Shown here: one piece after another, positions 1 through 8,498 of the stretch
How positions within the stretch are numbered: the stretch's first letter is position 1
Layout of the letters: every line of letters starts with the position of its first letter
Source: Paraliobacillus zengyii
GTDB taxonomy: Bacteria > Bacillota > Bacilli > Bacillales > Amphibacillaceae
Direction: 5' to 3'
Length of the DNA stretch: 64,000 nt
Assembly (NCBI RefSeq): GCF_003268595.1
Contig: NZ_CP029797.1
Location: forward strand, 269,501-333,500
Made by a program: the position numbers and the translations under genes
Notes under the pieces: model-generated
What the model was told of the DNA's origin: nothing
Database searches by the model: none
The model's input: only the letters and a program-made list of their open reading frames with translations

Positions 1-113
1 ACCTCTGTTGGTGTGATTGACATAGTTCCTAGATTAAGACTGATTATAAGCGTCGCTAAAATAGTAAAAAATAAAATGATAAATACAATTAAAGATTTAT
101 TTATTTTCAACAT
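1..113 (-). CDS. FecCD-type siderophore ABC permease, N-terminal part only
   Basis: This is the first ~37 codons of a second inner-membrane permease; the rest lies beyond the window edge. Read on the minus strand it starts with ATG at 113-111, whose first base is shared with the stop codon of the upstream permease (TAATG), so the two are translationally coupled. The visible residues form one hydrophobic transmembrane helix preceded by lysines, as at the start of FecCD permeases such as FeuC or YfhA. It would form the heterodimeric channel with the adjacent permease. The family call rests on context and the single helix. Confidence 0.7.
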   Translation of the reverse strand, partial: MLKINKSLIVFIILFFTILATLIISLNLGTMSITPTE

Positions 114-1150
114 TAGAGCCCTCTCCCTTCGCGCCGTGCTAAATAAAGGAAGAATGGTACGCCAACTAAAGCAGTAACGGTTCCTACAGGTGTTTCAAAT
201 GGTGGATTAACCATTCGCGAAGCGGTATCAGCTAGAACAAGTAAAAGGGCTCCCAAAATCGCAGCACAAGGAATGATCCATCTATAATTAACACCAACAA
301 GAAAACGAGTAATATGAGGGATTACCAGTCCTATAAAACCGATTGTCCCGGAAATTGAAATAGAAGCACCAGTTAATAACAAGACGACTAATGTTCCGGT
401 TATTTTTACAGTGGCGGTTTGTTGTCCAAGGCCTCTAGCCACATCATCTCCAAGATTTAATACTGTGATTGAATTAGCAAGAAGAAAGGCGATAATTAAC
501 CCGATTACTGTAATTGGTGCTAATAATTGCACGTGTACCCATTGAACCCCTGCTACACCTCCTGCATACCAAAAACTGATATCTTTTGCTATATTAAAAT
601 GAATTGCAAGACCAGATGAAATTGCGCTTAATAGAGCGGTTGCTGCTGTTCCAGCTAAAGCTAGTTTAACAGGTGTTAAACCGCTTTTTGAAATGGATCC
701 GACACCAAAGACAATTCCAGTTCCTAACCCAGCGCCGAGGAATGCCCATAGCATCATAATTAAATTAGAAGCTTGGGGTGTAAGTACTAGTGCTAAAGCC
801 ATCATAAAACTTGCTCCAGCAGTCACCCCCATGATGGAAGGAGAAGCAAGAGCATTCCTTGTCATACCTTGCATAATGGCACCAGAAACGGCGAGAGAAG
901 CTCCGATCATAGCTGCTGCAAGTCCTCTAGGGATACGCAGGCCGCGGATTATTTGGTGAGAAGATTGAGTTGGATCAAAAGCGATTAAACTTTGCCAGAT
1001 TGTATCAAATTGAATATCAGCAGCACCATACATAATGGATAGACCTAGTGATAAAATAAGTAAGCCCAATCCACCGATTAATATAAAGGTAGCGATAATC
1101 GGACGTGAGATAAATTGTGTTGTTTTTTTAGATGAAGTAGTTGCGGACAT
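113..1150 (-). CDS. FecCD-family iron-siderophore ABC transporter permease
   Basis: A polytopic membrane protein of about 345 residues, the usual FecCD/BtuC length, that would carry ferric siderophore across the membrane together with the next permease. Conserved FecCD stretches are visible: LRIPRGLAA near residue 75, GATMQG-like SGAIMQGMTRNALASP near residue 90, and GTIGFIGLVIPHITR near residue 270. A TTG at 1156 and an ATG at 1150 are both possible starts; AGGGAG lies about 8 nt before the ATG, so 1150 is preferred. It is divergent from a lipoprotein gene with Fur-type boxes between them, as in B. subtilis yfiY/yfiZ-yfhA. The siderophore specificity cannot be told. The ATPase is not in the window. 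Confidence 0.9.
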   Translation of the reverse strand: MSATTSSKKTTQFISRPIIATFILIGGLGLLILSLGLSIMYGAADIQFDTIWQSLIAFDPTQSSHQIIRGLRIPRGLAAAMIGASLAVSGAIMQGMTRNALASPSIMGVTAGASFMMALALVLTPQASNLIMMLWAFLGAGLGTGIVFGVGSISKSGLTPVKLALAGTAATALLSAISSGLAIHFNIAKDISFWYAGGVAGVQWVHVQLLAPITVIGLIIAFLLANSITVLNLGDDVARGLGQQTATVKITGTLVVLLLTGASISISGTIGFIGLVIPHITRFLVGVNYRWIIPCAAILGALLLVLADTASRMVNPPFETPVGTVTALVGVPFFLYLARREGRGL

Positions 1151-1174
1151 ATGCAAGGCTCCCTACTTTAAAAT

Positions 1175-1189
1175 TGAGAATTGTTATCA
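1175..1189. promoter_or_regulatory. Fur box upstream of the permease genes
   Basis: TGAGAATTGTTATCA matches the Bacillus Fur consensus TGATAATNATTATCA at 12 of the 14 defined positions. It lies 25 bp before the permease start, so iron-repressed transcription of the minus-strand permeases is expected. Confidence 0.75.
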
Positions 1190-1264
1190 TTATAGTATAA
1201 GGTATAGCTAGAGACAATGGTAGTTTGTTGAATTAGATCAAATAGGGTAAAATTATCTTGTAAT

Positions 1265-1287
1265 TGAGAATGAAAATTGTTATCATT
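1265..1287. promoter_or_regulatory. Fur-type box upstream of the siderophore-binding lipoprotein
   Basis: TGAGAATGAAAATTGTTATC followed by ATT contains two overlapping hexamer repeats of the GATAAT type typical of Fur sites. It is about 45 bp upstream of the lipoprotein start, so both divergent units have their own Fur site. Confidence 0.65.
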
Positions 1288-1328
1288 AGTAAAGTTATGA
1301 AGTGATACAAATAAGGAGGATTTTAATA

Positions 1329-2306
1329 GTGATGAAGATACTCAATCAAAAATACATTTTAATGTTGTTGCTCGCAGCAGTGCTTTTATTATCAGCTTGT
1401 GGTAGTGAAAATGATGAAGATACAAGCTCAGATGCAGCATCAGATGATACACAAACAGAAGAAGCAGAGGAAAGAGTGTTAACAGATGCAATGGGAAATG
1501 AGGTAACAATTCCAGCAAATCCTGAACGTGTTATTGCGTCTTACTTAGAAGACTACTTAGTAGCACTTGATATTACACCAGTAGCACAATGGACAGTTGG
1601 TGAAGGTAGTATTCAAGAATATTTACAAGAAGATTTAGGTGATGTAGAAACTATTTCATATGATCTTCCATATGAAGCAGTAACAAGCTTTGAGCCAGAT
1701 TTAATTTTGATCGACTCTGCAAGTATGGTAGAAGATAACAAATACGATCAATATAATAAAATTGCTCCAACCTATGTAGTAGGAACGGAAGAAAATAATG
1801 ACTGGCGTGAAGAGTTACTTACGATTGGTGAAGTTTTCGGAATGGAAGAGCATGCCGAACAAGTTTTAGCTGAATATGAAGAGAAAGCAGCTGCAGCGAA
1901 AGAGGAAATTCAATCTGCAATTGGCGAGGATTCAGTAGCAGCAATTTGGTTAGTGAGTGATACTTTCTATGTTGTAAGTGAAAACTTATCAAGTGGAGAC
2001 CTTTTATACAATGATTTAGGATTAACAGCTCCAAGCGTTGTAACAGAAATTTCGGAAACATCTACGGCTAACTGGTCAGAGATCTCATTAGAGAAACTAG
2101 CTGAATTAGAAGCAGAACATATTTTCCTTGTGAACAGTGATAAAGGAAATGGCTCAGCTATGCTAGAAGATCCTATTTGGCAGAATATTCCTGCCGTTCA
2201 AAATGGCAATATCTATGAGTACGAAGCTGATGCTAGCTGGTTATATACAGGACCTATAGCAAATAGTCAAATGATTGATGATGCATTAGAAAGTTTAGTT
2301 GAATAA
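1329..2306 (+). CDS. Iron-siderophore ABC transporter substrate-binding lipoprotein
   Basis: An extracytoplasmic lipoprotein that captures ferric siderophore for the divergent permeases. The N-terminus is a lipoprotein signal peptide with lipobox LLSAC and a Cys at about residue 24, followed by an acidic Ser/Asp/Glu linker. The body has the PF01497 layout: LTDAMGNEVTIPANPERVI, then YDLPYEAVTSFEPDLILID, then the C-terminal lobe. AAGGAGG at 1313-1319 sits 9 nt from GTG 1329 and 12 nt from ATG 1332; both are in frame and either may start the protein. Most like YfiY or FeuA of B. subtilis. A strong terminator follows. Confidence 0.9.
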   Translation: MMKILNQKYILMLLLAAVLLLSACGSENDEDTSSDAASDDTQTEEAEERVLTDAMGNEVTIPANPERVIASYLEDYLVALDITPVAQWTVGEGSIQEYLQEDLGDVETISYDLPYEAVTSFEPDLILIDSASMVEDNKYDQYNKIAPTYVVGTEENNDWREELLTIGEVFGMEEHAEQVLAEYEEKAAAAKEEIQSAIGEDSVAAIWLVSDTFYVVSENLSSGDLLYNDLGLTAPSVVTEISETSTANWSEISLEKLAELEAEHIFLVNSDKGNGSAMLEDPIWQNIPAVQNGNIYEYEADASWLYTGPIANSQMIDDALESLVE

Positions 2307-2314
2307 TGGAAATG

Positions 2315-2352
2315 AAAAAGTAGCTGATCAATATTGATCAGCTACTTTTTTT
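2315..2352. terminator. Bidirectional rho-independent terminator
   Basis: The arms AAGTAGCTGATCA and TGATCAGCTACTT form a long stem with A-tract before and T-tract after, lying between the convergent lipoprotein and reductase genes. Confidence 0.9.
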
Positions 2353-2381
2353 GAGTTTTGCAACTTTTGTAGTATGGAATA

Positions 2382-3425
2382 TTAGTTTAATTGTTTTTTT
2401 ATCAATTCTTTATTTCGCTCTTTAAATTTATCATTATGTGATGAAACCATTGCCCCTTCTGTTGCGTCGGGTTCCAAATACTGTTTGGCTTTATTTATTG
2501 CATTCGCTGCATCTTGAAATGCTCCAGCAATTAAATGCAGTTTACCAGCATGTTTTAAAATGTCACCTGCTGCATATAACCCTTCAATAGAAGATTCACT
2601 CATGGACGTGCCTGCAATAAAGAAGTTATCGACCATCTCAATCGGCAGTACACTGTCTTGTAATAAAGAAGCTTCTCGATCATAGCCATGATGGACGATT
2701 ACTTCATCGATTGGTATGTAGCGCTTTTCCCCAGTATCGGCAGTTAATTCCACTTCTTTAATATGATCACTTTCTTTTTCAGCAATCATTTTTGTCATAT
2801 TGGAATTCAGAAAACACGTAACGGAGCTATTAAGTACGTGATTAACAATGGCTTCATGTCCTTTTAGGTGATCACCACGATATGTAAGGTAAACCTTATT
2901 AGCGATAGGTTCTAGTTCATAGGCCCAGTCGATAGCTGAATTTCCTCCACCTGAAATGATTACATCTTTACCTTTAAAGTATTCAAGTGGTTTCATTGTG
3001 TAATGTAGATTCGTTACTTCAAATTTTTCTGCACCTTCTAATTCTAAACGTTGCGCCTTCAGTATCCCAACACCTACTGCTATTACTACGGTTTTTGTAT
3101 AATGAACATCACCATTTTTTGTATGTAGATAAAAGACCTTATTGGAGTCTTGTGAGATTGATACGATTTTTTCATTTAATACAACTGTAGGGTCGAATGT
3201 CAAACCTTGATCGACTAATTGCGTAATAAGTTTTGCACCTGATAATGGGGGTACACCACCAACATCCCAGACCATTTTCTCTGGATAAACATGTACTTTA
3301 CCCCCAAGATGAGGTTGGAATTCAATGATTTTTGTTTTCATTCCGCGTAACCCACTATAAAAAGCTGAAAAAAGTCCTGCCGGTCCTCCACCAATTATGG
3401 TGACATCAAAAATATCTTCTTGCAT
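2382..3425 (-). CDS. Ferredoxin/flavodoxin--NADP+ reductase (YcgT/YumC type)
   Basis: A thioredoxin-reductase-like flavoprotein of 347 residues that passes electrons between NADPH and ferredoxin or flavodoxin. Visible are the FAD motif GGGPAG at residues 12-17, the family signature GKVHVYPEKMVWDVGG near 60, the NADPH motif ISGGGNSAIDWA near 155, and a C-terminal AAGDILKHAGKLHLIAGAFQ that closes the FAD site. There is no CxxC, which separates it from thioredoxin reductase. The start at 3425 is chosen because GAAGGAGG precedes it by the normal distance. A perfect Fur box covers its promoter, as for ycgT in B. subtilis, suggesting a role in iron release or redox supply during iron limitation. 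Confidence 0.9.
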   Translation of the reverse strand: MQEDIFDVTIIGGGPAGLFSAFYSGLRGMKTKIIEFQPHLGGKVHVYPEKMVWDVGGVPPLSGAKLITQLVDQGLTFDPTVVLNEKIVSISQDSNKVFYLHTKNGDVHYTKTVVIAVGVGILKAQRLELEGAEKFEVTNLHYTMKPLEYFKGKDVIISGGGNSAIDWAYELEPIANKVYLTYRGDHLKGHEAIVNHVLNSSVTCFLNSNMTKMIAEKESDHIKEVELTADTGEKRYIPIDEVIVHHGYDREASLLQDSVLPIEMVDNFFIAGTSMSESSIEGLYAAGDILKHAGKLHLIAGAFQDAANAINKAKQYLEPDATEGAMVSSHNDKFKERNKELIKKQLN

Positions 3426-3537
3426 TGTAATTCCTCCTTCAGATAAAAAACGAATTATATGAAATGGATCTCGGTTCAATTGTCCTTTATACGCTCACTT
3501 TAGAATATAAGTCAGTAAGTAGGGTACTTATTAAACT

Positions 3538-3567
3538 AGTATAAACGATATTGATAATCATTATCAA
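3538..3567 (-). promoter_or_regulatory. Fur-controlled promoter of the ferredoxin-NADP reductase
   Basis: TGATAATCATTATCA at 3552-3566 is a perfect 7-1-7 Fur box. On the minus strand it overlaps a promoter with -35 TTGATA (3567-3562), 18-bp spacer and -10 TATACT (3543-3538), so bound Fur would block RNA polymerase. Confidence 0.85.
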
Positions 3568-3645
3568 TATTTTTGTTAAAATAATCAAACTACTGGCCGT
3601 ACGCTGCTAATGTTACACGCTAGATAAGACAAAGAAACGGATTAA

Positions 3646-3697
3646 TTGACTTGTCTTTCATAAACATGTTATATTTATCTCGAATTAAAGATAAATA
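3646..3697 (+). promoter_or_regulatory. Promoter with MhqR-type operator
   Basis: -35 TTGACT (3646-3651), 17-bp spacer and -10 TTATAT (3669-3674). An inverted repeat with core ATCTCGAATTAAAGAT at 3677-3692, flanked by TTT and AAA, follows the -10. It resembles the operator remembered for B. subtilis MhqR (tATCTcgaAtTCgAGATaa), which controls dioxygenases of exactly this family, so regulation by a quinone-sensing MarR repressor is likely. The repressor gene is not in the window. Confidence 0.7.
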
Positions 3698-3758
3698 TAA
3701 ACAGTATTGGATAAAAAATATTGAAATAGATGAGCATAGTATTAAGGAGGAATTTTTA

Positions 3759-4739
3759 ATGGTTACGAATTTAAAAGGGATGCATCATGTTACAGCTATA
3801 ACAAGTAGTGCAGAAAAGAATTATGAATTTTTTACGTATGTTTTAGGAATGCGTTTAGTTAAGAAAACGGTCAACCAAGATGATATTCAAACGTATCATC
3901 TATTCTTTGCTGATGATAAAGGGACTGCTGGAACAGATATGACATTTTTTGATTTCCCTGGTATTCCAAAAGGTACACATGGGACAAATGAGATCTTTCA
4001 AACAGGTTTTCGAGTGCCAGATGATAAGGCAATTGATTATTGGGAAAAACGTTTTGATCGCTTAAAAGTAAAACATACTGGTGTAAAAGAACAGTTTGGT
4101 AAAAAAACATTAGCATTTGTTGACTTTGATGACCAACAATACGTGCTTGTTTCTGATCAAAATAATAAAGGTGTTGCAGCGGGAACACCTTGGCAAGACG
4201 GACCAGTCCCTTTAGAATATGCAATTACTGGTTTAGGGCCAATTTTTGTACGTATCGCAGAATTTGATTACTTTAAAGAAGTATTGGAAAAGGCTCTTCT
4301 TTTCAAAGAGATTGATCAAGATGGAGCCTTTCATTTATTTGAAGTTGGAGAAGGAGGAAACGGTGCCCAAGTTGTTGTTGAACATAATGTTGTTCTTCCA
4401 ATGGCACAGCAAGGCTATGGTACAGTACACCATGCTGCTTTACGTGTCGAAGATCGCTCTGTTTTAGATGAGTGGATTGAACGTATGCCGAAGTTTGGAT
4501 TTCAGACATCAGGCTATGTAAACCGTCATTTCTTTGAATCATTATATGTTCGTGTTGCACCACAAATTCTGTTTGAATTCGCGACAGATGGTCCAGGATT
4601 TATGGGCGATGAACCTTATGAGACTTTAGGGGAAAAGTTATCTTTACCACCATTTTTAGAACCTAAACGTGATGAAATTGAAAAAAGTGTCCGTTCAATC
4701 GATACAGTTAGAAGTACAATTGATTTCAAAAAAGAATAA
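3759..4739 (+). CDS. VOC-family ring-cleaving dioxygenase (MhqO/MhqA/YkcA type)
   Basis: A 326-residue protein with two glyoxalase/VOC modules, GMHHVTAITSSAEKNYEFFT near residue 6 and GTVHHAALRVEDRSVLDEW near residue 225. The metal ligands are expected to be His in the GMHHVT and VHHAA segments and a Glu near FEFATDGPGF. In Bacillus this subgroup (MhqA, MhqE, MhqO, YkcA) removes hydroquinones and catechols as thiol-dependent glyoxalases or extradiol dioxygenases. AAGGAGG lies 8 nt before ATG 3759; an upstream in-frame extension overlaps the promoter and operator and is not used. Exact substrate unknown. Quinone stress control is inferred from the operator. Confidence 0.85.
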   Translation: MVTNLKGMHHVTAITSSAEKNYEFFTYVLGMRLVKKTVNQDDIQTYHLFFADDKGTAGTDMTFFDFPGIPKGTHGTNEIFQTGFRVPDDKAIDYWEKRFDRLKVKHTGVKEQFGKKTLAFVDFDDQQYVLVSDQNNKGVAAGTPWQDGPVPLEYAITGLGPIFVRIAEFDYFKEVLEKALLFKEIDQDGAFHLFEVGEGGNGAQVVVEHNVVLPMAQQGYGTVHHAALRVEDRSVLDEWIERMPKFGFQTSGYVNRHFFESLYVRVAPQILFEFATDGPGFMGDEPYETLGEKLSLPPFLEPKRDEIEKSVRSIDTVRSTIDFKKE

Positions 4740-4742
4740 GTG

Positions 4743-4784
4743 AAAATCCCGCATAACAGATACATTGTTTCGCGGGATTTTTTT
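4743..4784. terminator. Rho-independent terminator
   Basis: AAATCCCGC pairs with GCGGGATTT and is followed by a T-tract; the stem ends at the stop codon of the convergent YczE-like gene and probably serves the dioxygenase gene. Confidence 0.85.
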
Positions 4785-5394
4785 ATGCATTTTGGATTTT
4801 TTTTCGTTCGAATCTTTCCACATAAGGCATGAAGAAGTTTATTACGAGGCCAGAAAACACAGCATAAATCAATGTTCCTATACCAATAGCGCCACTAAAA
4901 ATAAAAGCAAAAATTACAAGTATGATACTTAATAAACCACGTGATATAAAGAGATTGAAACCCGTTAGCTTTCGAATGACGAGCATGGACCGATCCATTG
5001 GGTTCGGGGCAAAGTCTGCTTGTAGATTAATAGCGATTCCAAGACCGCCAACAATCATGCCAATTAACAAGACTAACAATTGAGTTAAAAATAACGCAGG
5101 GTTAACTATATCAGAAAGAATTAGTAGCCAAAAGTCTATACAGGCTCCCGTAATCAGAGAAGTAACTAATGCAAAGTATTCAGGTCTACGTTTTTCAGCC
5201 AGTGCGTTTGATAGTACCATAATAAGTCCTAAGACAATTTCCCAGCTTCCAACAGATAAACCAAACGTACGATGTAAGCCAACAAGAAGCGCATCAAATG
5301 GACCTGCTCCTAACGTTGATTGAATTGTACAGGCAATACCGAATGTTAGAATGAAAATACCTAATGAATAAAAAATAAAACGTTGTAAGACCAT
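4783..5394 (-). CDS. YczE/YyaS/YitT-family integral membrane protein
   Basis: About 203 residues with five hydrophobic segments. The conserved features of the YczE group are visible: TLGAGPFDALLVGL near residue 28 and the acidic-aromatic SVGSWEIVLGLIMVL near 47, then a predicted pore-like APNPMDRSMLVIRKLTG near 130. B. subtilis YczE is linked to surfactin production and phosphopantetheinyl transferase function, but the molecular role is unknown. GAGAGGTG precedes ATG 5394 by a better distance than the in-frame GTG at 5400. Transcribed alone; convergent with the dioxygenase gene. Confidence 0.8.
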   Translation of the reverse strand: MVLQRFIFYSLGIFILTFGIACTIQSTLGAGPFDALLVGLHRTFGLSVGSWEIVLGLIMVLSNALAEKRRPEYFALVTSLITGACIDFWLLILSDIVNPALFLTQLLVLLIGMIVGGLGIAINLQADFAPNPMDRSMLVIRKLTGFNLFISRGLLSIILVIFAFIFSGAIGIGTLIYAVFSGLVINFFMPYVERFERKKIQNA

Positions 5395-5470
5395 AGACAC
5401 ACCTCTCTTGTGTTCATATCGATTCGCAAGTCATTTCTTTATCTTAGGTGATTGGGCCTGTTATTTCAAG

Positions 5471-5504
5471 AAAAAAATCCCTCCTTTTATATTAAAGGGA
5501 AGGA
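5471..5504 (-). terminator. Terminator of the PAS chemoreceptor gene
   Basis: On the minus strand TTCCCTTT pairs with AAAGGAGG-like bases around a short AT loop and is followed by seven T. Confidence 0.75.
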
Positions 5505-5509
5505 ATCAT

Positions 5510-6427
5510 TTAGATAATATTTTTCACTTCGCGTGCCTGATTGTCTAACTTTTCAGCTGCTGATGAAATAGCTTTAAAAATTTCTGTAGCGACCTGCATT
5601 TGTTGTTGTGCATTCCCTACACTTTCCTCGACACTTGCTGTTCCTGCAGTAATAGTCTTCATTTCAGTTGTTATTGAGTCAATATTTTGGCGAATTTCAA
5701 TGATTGATTCTTCCACACGTGATGACAATTTACGTACTTCCTGTGCAACAACGTTAAAACCTCGGCCATGTTCTCCAGCTCGTGCTGCTTCAATTGCTGC
5801 ATTGAGTGCTAACAAATTGGTTTGTGATGCAATGCCTCGAATTGTCTGAACAATCCCTTGAATTGATTCTGTTTGTTTTTGTAGATTCCCTAATGTTTTA
5901 TTATTATCCACATATACTTCAACAATTTTATCAATATTGGCTACAATTTCGTCACTACGTTCTATACCTGTTTCAGCCTGTACATTTAAGTTCTCTGCCA
6001 TTGTTTGTAATTCTTGGACGACGGAGGTTACTGTATTCTGACGAGAGGTTATATCTGTTGCAACTTTAGAAACGCCTATCACATTGCCAGCTGAATCTAC
6101 AACAGGCATATATGTTGCTTCTAGCCAAATACGATTCCCTTGTTTATCCATCCGTTCAATTTTATCTTGATAGCTTTTACCAGAGAAAAGATCGCTCCAA
6201 AACTTTTGATAATCATTACTATTGGCAAACTCCGGAAAGCATAGCTCTCTATGGTGCATATTAATCATTTCATTTTTTGTATATCCCATTGTTTTAGCGA
6301 AAATCTCATTAACGTAGGCGACACGTCTGTCTATATCAAAACGTATAATGGCGAAATTATTTTCTAAAGACTTTACAACTAATGTATCAATATTATCTGT
6401 TTGTTCTTCTATATTACTTGTTATCAT
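5510..6427 (-). CDS. Soluble PAS-domain methyl-accepting chemotaxis transducer
   Basis: A 305-residue cytoplasmic signal transducer with no transmembrane helix. Residues ~20-130 form a PAS domain with a C-terminal PAC segment ([17 protein letters not shown]). Residues ~170-305 form a short methyl-accepting signalling hairpin with the hallmark tip [20 protein letters not shown] followed by [20 protein letters not shown]. This is the class of soluble receptors that act on CheA/CheW, such as YfmS. The PAS ligand is unknown; the segment carries no obvious heme or flavin motif. An MhqR-type operator core lies 70 bp upstream, suggesting that expression responds to quinone or electrophile stress. 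Confidence 0.9.
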   Translation of the reverse strand: MITSNIEEQTDNIDTLVVKSLENNFAIIRFDIDRRVAYVNEIFAKTMGYTKNEMINMHHRELCFPEFANSNDYQKFWSDLFSGKSYQDKIERMDKQGNRIWLEATYMPVVDSAGNVIGVSKVATDITSRQNTVTSVVQELQTMAENLNVQAETGIERSDEIVANIDKIVEVYVDNNKTLGNLQKQTESIQGIVQTIRGIASQTNLLALNAAIEAARAGEHGRGFNVVAQEVRKLSSRVEESIIEIRQNIDSITTEMKTITAGTASVEESVGNAQQQMQVATEIFKAISSAAEKLDNQAREVKNII

Positions 6428-6497
6428 GTAGGTTTCTTCCTCTTTTGGTAGATGTATTTTTAATTATATTACTATATACCCAATTATAATAAAATTA

Positions 6498-6513
6498 ATC
6501 TTTAATTCGAGAT
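6498..6513. promoter_or_regulatory. MhqR-type operator core, second copy
   Basis: The 16-bp sequence here is the exact reverse complement of the core at 3677-3692 upstream of the dioxygenase. It lies 71 bp upstream of the chemoreceptor start and 97 bp upstream of the histidine kinase start; the chemoreceptor is the likelier target because a TATAAT lies just downstream of it on the minus strand. Confidence 0.6.
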
Positions 6514-6609
6514 TTATTTATAAAAATAATAATCCAATTTTTTCTTCCGTTCTATTGCCCGTTTTGCTATTCTAGGGGTAAGACAAGACGAAGAAAAGGA
6601 ATGAAAAAT

Positions 6610-7752
6610 ATGCGCTCTTATTGGTTATGGCTTCTATTATTGTTTTCTGCGTGGTTCCTTGCAGCGAGTTTTCGCTTCCATCCAATTATCGAACACCCGC
6701 TTATCCTAATTGGAAGTGCATTGTTTTTTGCTCTTTATTTTTTAACAGCTTTAATGCAACAAAAACCAAACATACATATGCTAACATTAACGATAATCAG
6801 TTTAATTAGTATCGTTATGTTTTGGCCTACGAAGGATAATGAACTAGCTTTATTACCTTTACTTGTCTATGCCATTTTGGCAGGGAATGCGGTACATAGA
6901 CTTCATGCTAGTCATGCAATTATTGTTAGTAGTCTTCTTTTCTTAGTTGCACTTTCACCCTATCTAAAGGGTTATCCAATTGAAGTACCAATTTATATTA
7001 GTTTCTCTACACTGTTACTTACTTTTGCTTTATGTGCATATTATCAAACTAAAAAGCAAGAAGCGTTAGTAAGTATACAACATGAAGTATTACGAACTGA
7101 GTTTCGAAAAGTAAAGAGACAACTTTTATCAAGTGAAAAATTCGCAAGGCAAGATGAGCGTGCACAAATTGCTAGAGATATGCATGATTCAGTTGGTCAT
7201 AGGCTGACAGCTTTACTAATGCAGTTAGAAATTGCCCAAATGCAAGAGAAAGATAGGGAATCTAAAGAAAGATTGCTAGTGTTAAAGGATTTAGCGAAGG
7301 CGAGTTTAGCAGATACACGAAGTGCAGTAAAAACACTAAAAAATGAAGATATAGGTGGTTTATCAGCAATTATTAGTTTGATTCGGAAACTAGAAGCAGA
7401 AAGCCATGTACGGATTGAATTTTCGATTAAGCATGGTGCATTATCAGCACCTTTAACAAATGAACAATCGATCGTAATTTATCGGTCTGTACAAGAAGCC
7501 CTAACAAATATGATGCGTCATAGTCAAACGAAAGAGGCCACGATTATTTTTGATGTTCCAGCTAGTAAATTTTTTCGTTTTGAGATAACTAATCCTATAT
7601 CTGAAAAGAAAACGATGCAGGAAGGTTTCGGTTTAACATCCATGCGAGAAAGAATCAACCAGGTTAATGGTACCCTTGAAATCCAACAATACAATGCACT
7701 ATTTAGTGTCAAAGGAAGGATACCGTTAATGGAAGGGGAATTAGAGGCATGA
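6610..7752 (+). CDS. lnrJ: Sensor histidine kinase, NarL-partner type (LnrJ-like)
   Basis: Membrane sensor kinase of about 380 residues. Four to five transmembrane helices occupy residues 5-145 with almost no extracytoplasmic loop, so it probably senses within the membrane. The HisKA_3 phosphoacceptor is His192 in ARDMHDSVGHRLTALL; the HATPase_c domain follows, with VQEALTNMMRHSQ (N box) and EGFGLTSMRERI (G box). A start at 6610 places AAAGGA 9 nt upstream; ATG 6601 touches the SD. Its stop overlaps the response regulator start. The five-gene layout through 11830 matches B. subtilis lnrJKLMN, whose LnrJ senses linear polyene antibiotics. Symbol assigned by synteny. Confidence 0.8.
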   Translation: MRSYWLWLLLLFSAWFLAASFRFHPIIEHPLILIGSALFFALYFLTALMQQKPNIHMLTLTIISLISIVMFWPTKDNELALLPLLVYAILAGNAVHRLHASHAIIVSSLLFLVALSPYLKGYPIEVPIYISFSTLLLTFALCAYYQTKKQEALVSIQHEVLRTEFRKVKRQLLSSEKFARQDERAQIARDMHDSVGHRLTALLMQLEIAQMQEKDRESKERLLVLKDLAKASLADTRSAVKTLKNEDIGGLSAIISLIRKLEAESHVRIEFSIKHGALSAPLTNEQSIVIYRSVQEALTNMMRHSQTKEATIIFDVPASKFFRFEITNPISEKKTMQEGFGLTSMRERINQVNGTLEIQQYNALFSVKGRIPLMEGELEA

Positions 7753-8381
7753 TTAGGGTATTGTTAGTGGAAGATCAGGCGATGGTACGTCAAGGACTTA
7801 AAATGATGATCGAAACAGCTGAGGATATACGTGTTACTGGTCAAGCGGTAAACGGAAAAGAAGCACTGGTATGTTGTGAAAAACATGGTTACGATATTGT
7901 GATTTTAGACATTCGTATGCCTGAAATGAACGGCATAGAAGCTGCTCGGATCATCCATTCACGTTGGCCTAATTGTAAGATATTGATCCTTACAACCTTT
8001 AATGATGAGAAATATGCATTAGAAGCATTAAGAAACGGTGCAAATGGCTATATGTTGAAGGATGCTGAACCGACTGATTTAATTCGAGCTATTCGGAGTT
8101 GTCTGGATGGTGGACTTGTATTACAAGACAATGTTGCAGCAAAAGTAATGCCGAATTTAATTAACCAAAATGAAGTGGAAAAGCTAGATCCGTCGATAAC
8201 ATCAAGAGAACTTACTATTATAGAGTTTATTGGAGCGGGCTTGAGCAATAAGGAAATTGCAATGCAGTTAAACTTATCTATCGGTACAGTAAAAAATAAT
8301 ATTACGATTGTGTTAGATAAATTAGCATTACGTGATCGAACACAAATCGCGATATATGCTATTCGCCATCACATTGTATAA
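7749..8381 (+). CDS. lnrK: NarL/LuxR-family response regulator (LnrK-like)
   Basis: 210 residues. The receiver domain has the acidic pair in VEDQ, phosphoacceptor Asp54 in VILDIRMPEMNG, and the Thr and Lys switch residues (ILTTFND, GYMLKD). A LuxR-type helix-turn-helix is at the C-terminus (TSRELTIIEFIGAGLSNKEI). It overlaps the kinase by four bases (ATGA), so the pair is co-translated. By comparison with B. subtilis LnrK it would activate the downstream ABC exporter operon. A short hairpin separates it from the exporter genes. Confidence 0.85.
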   Translation: MIRVLLVEDQAMVRQGLKMMIETAEDIRVTGQAVNGKEALVCCEKHGYDIVILDIRMPEMNGIEAARIIHSRWPNCKILILTTFNDEKYALEALRNGANGYMLKDAEPTDLIRAIRSCLDGGLVLQDNVAAKVMPNLINQNEVEKLDPSITSRELTIIEFIGAGLSNKEIAMQLNLSIGTVKNNITIVLDKLALRDRTQIAIYAIRHHIV

Positions 8382-8424
8382 ACGAAAATGACTTAAGTCA
8401 TGATAAAAGGGAAACGGAATGACT

Positions 8425-8450
8425 AAAGACAGTGGGAACACTGTCTTTTT
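8425..8450 (+). terminator. Terminator between regulator and exporter genes
   Basis: AAAGACAGTG and CACTGTCTTT form a perfect 10-bp stem with a 4-nt loop followed by T-rich sequence. The exporter genes therefore probably have their own regulated promoter or rely on readthrough. Confidence 0.8.
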
Positions 8451-8498
8451 CTCTGTATACTCTTCAATAGAATAACCGAAATATAGGAGGCTGAAGAA

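Noticed and set aside
693..959. Plus-strand open frame opposite the FecCD permease
   Set aside because: Antisense shadow of a clear membrane protein gene, no SD and low-complexity translation.
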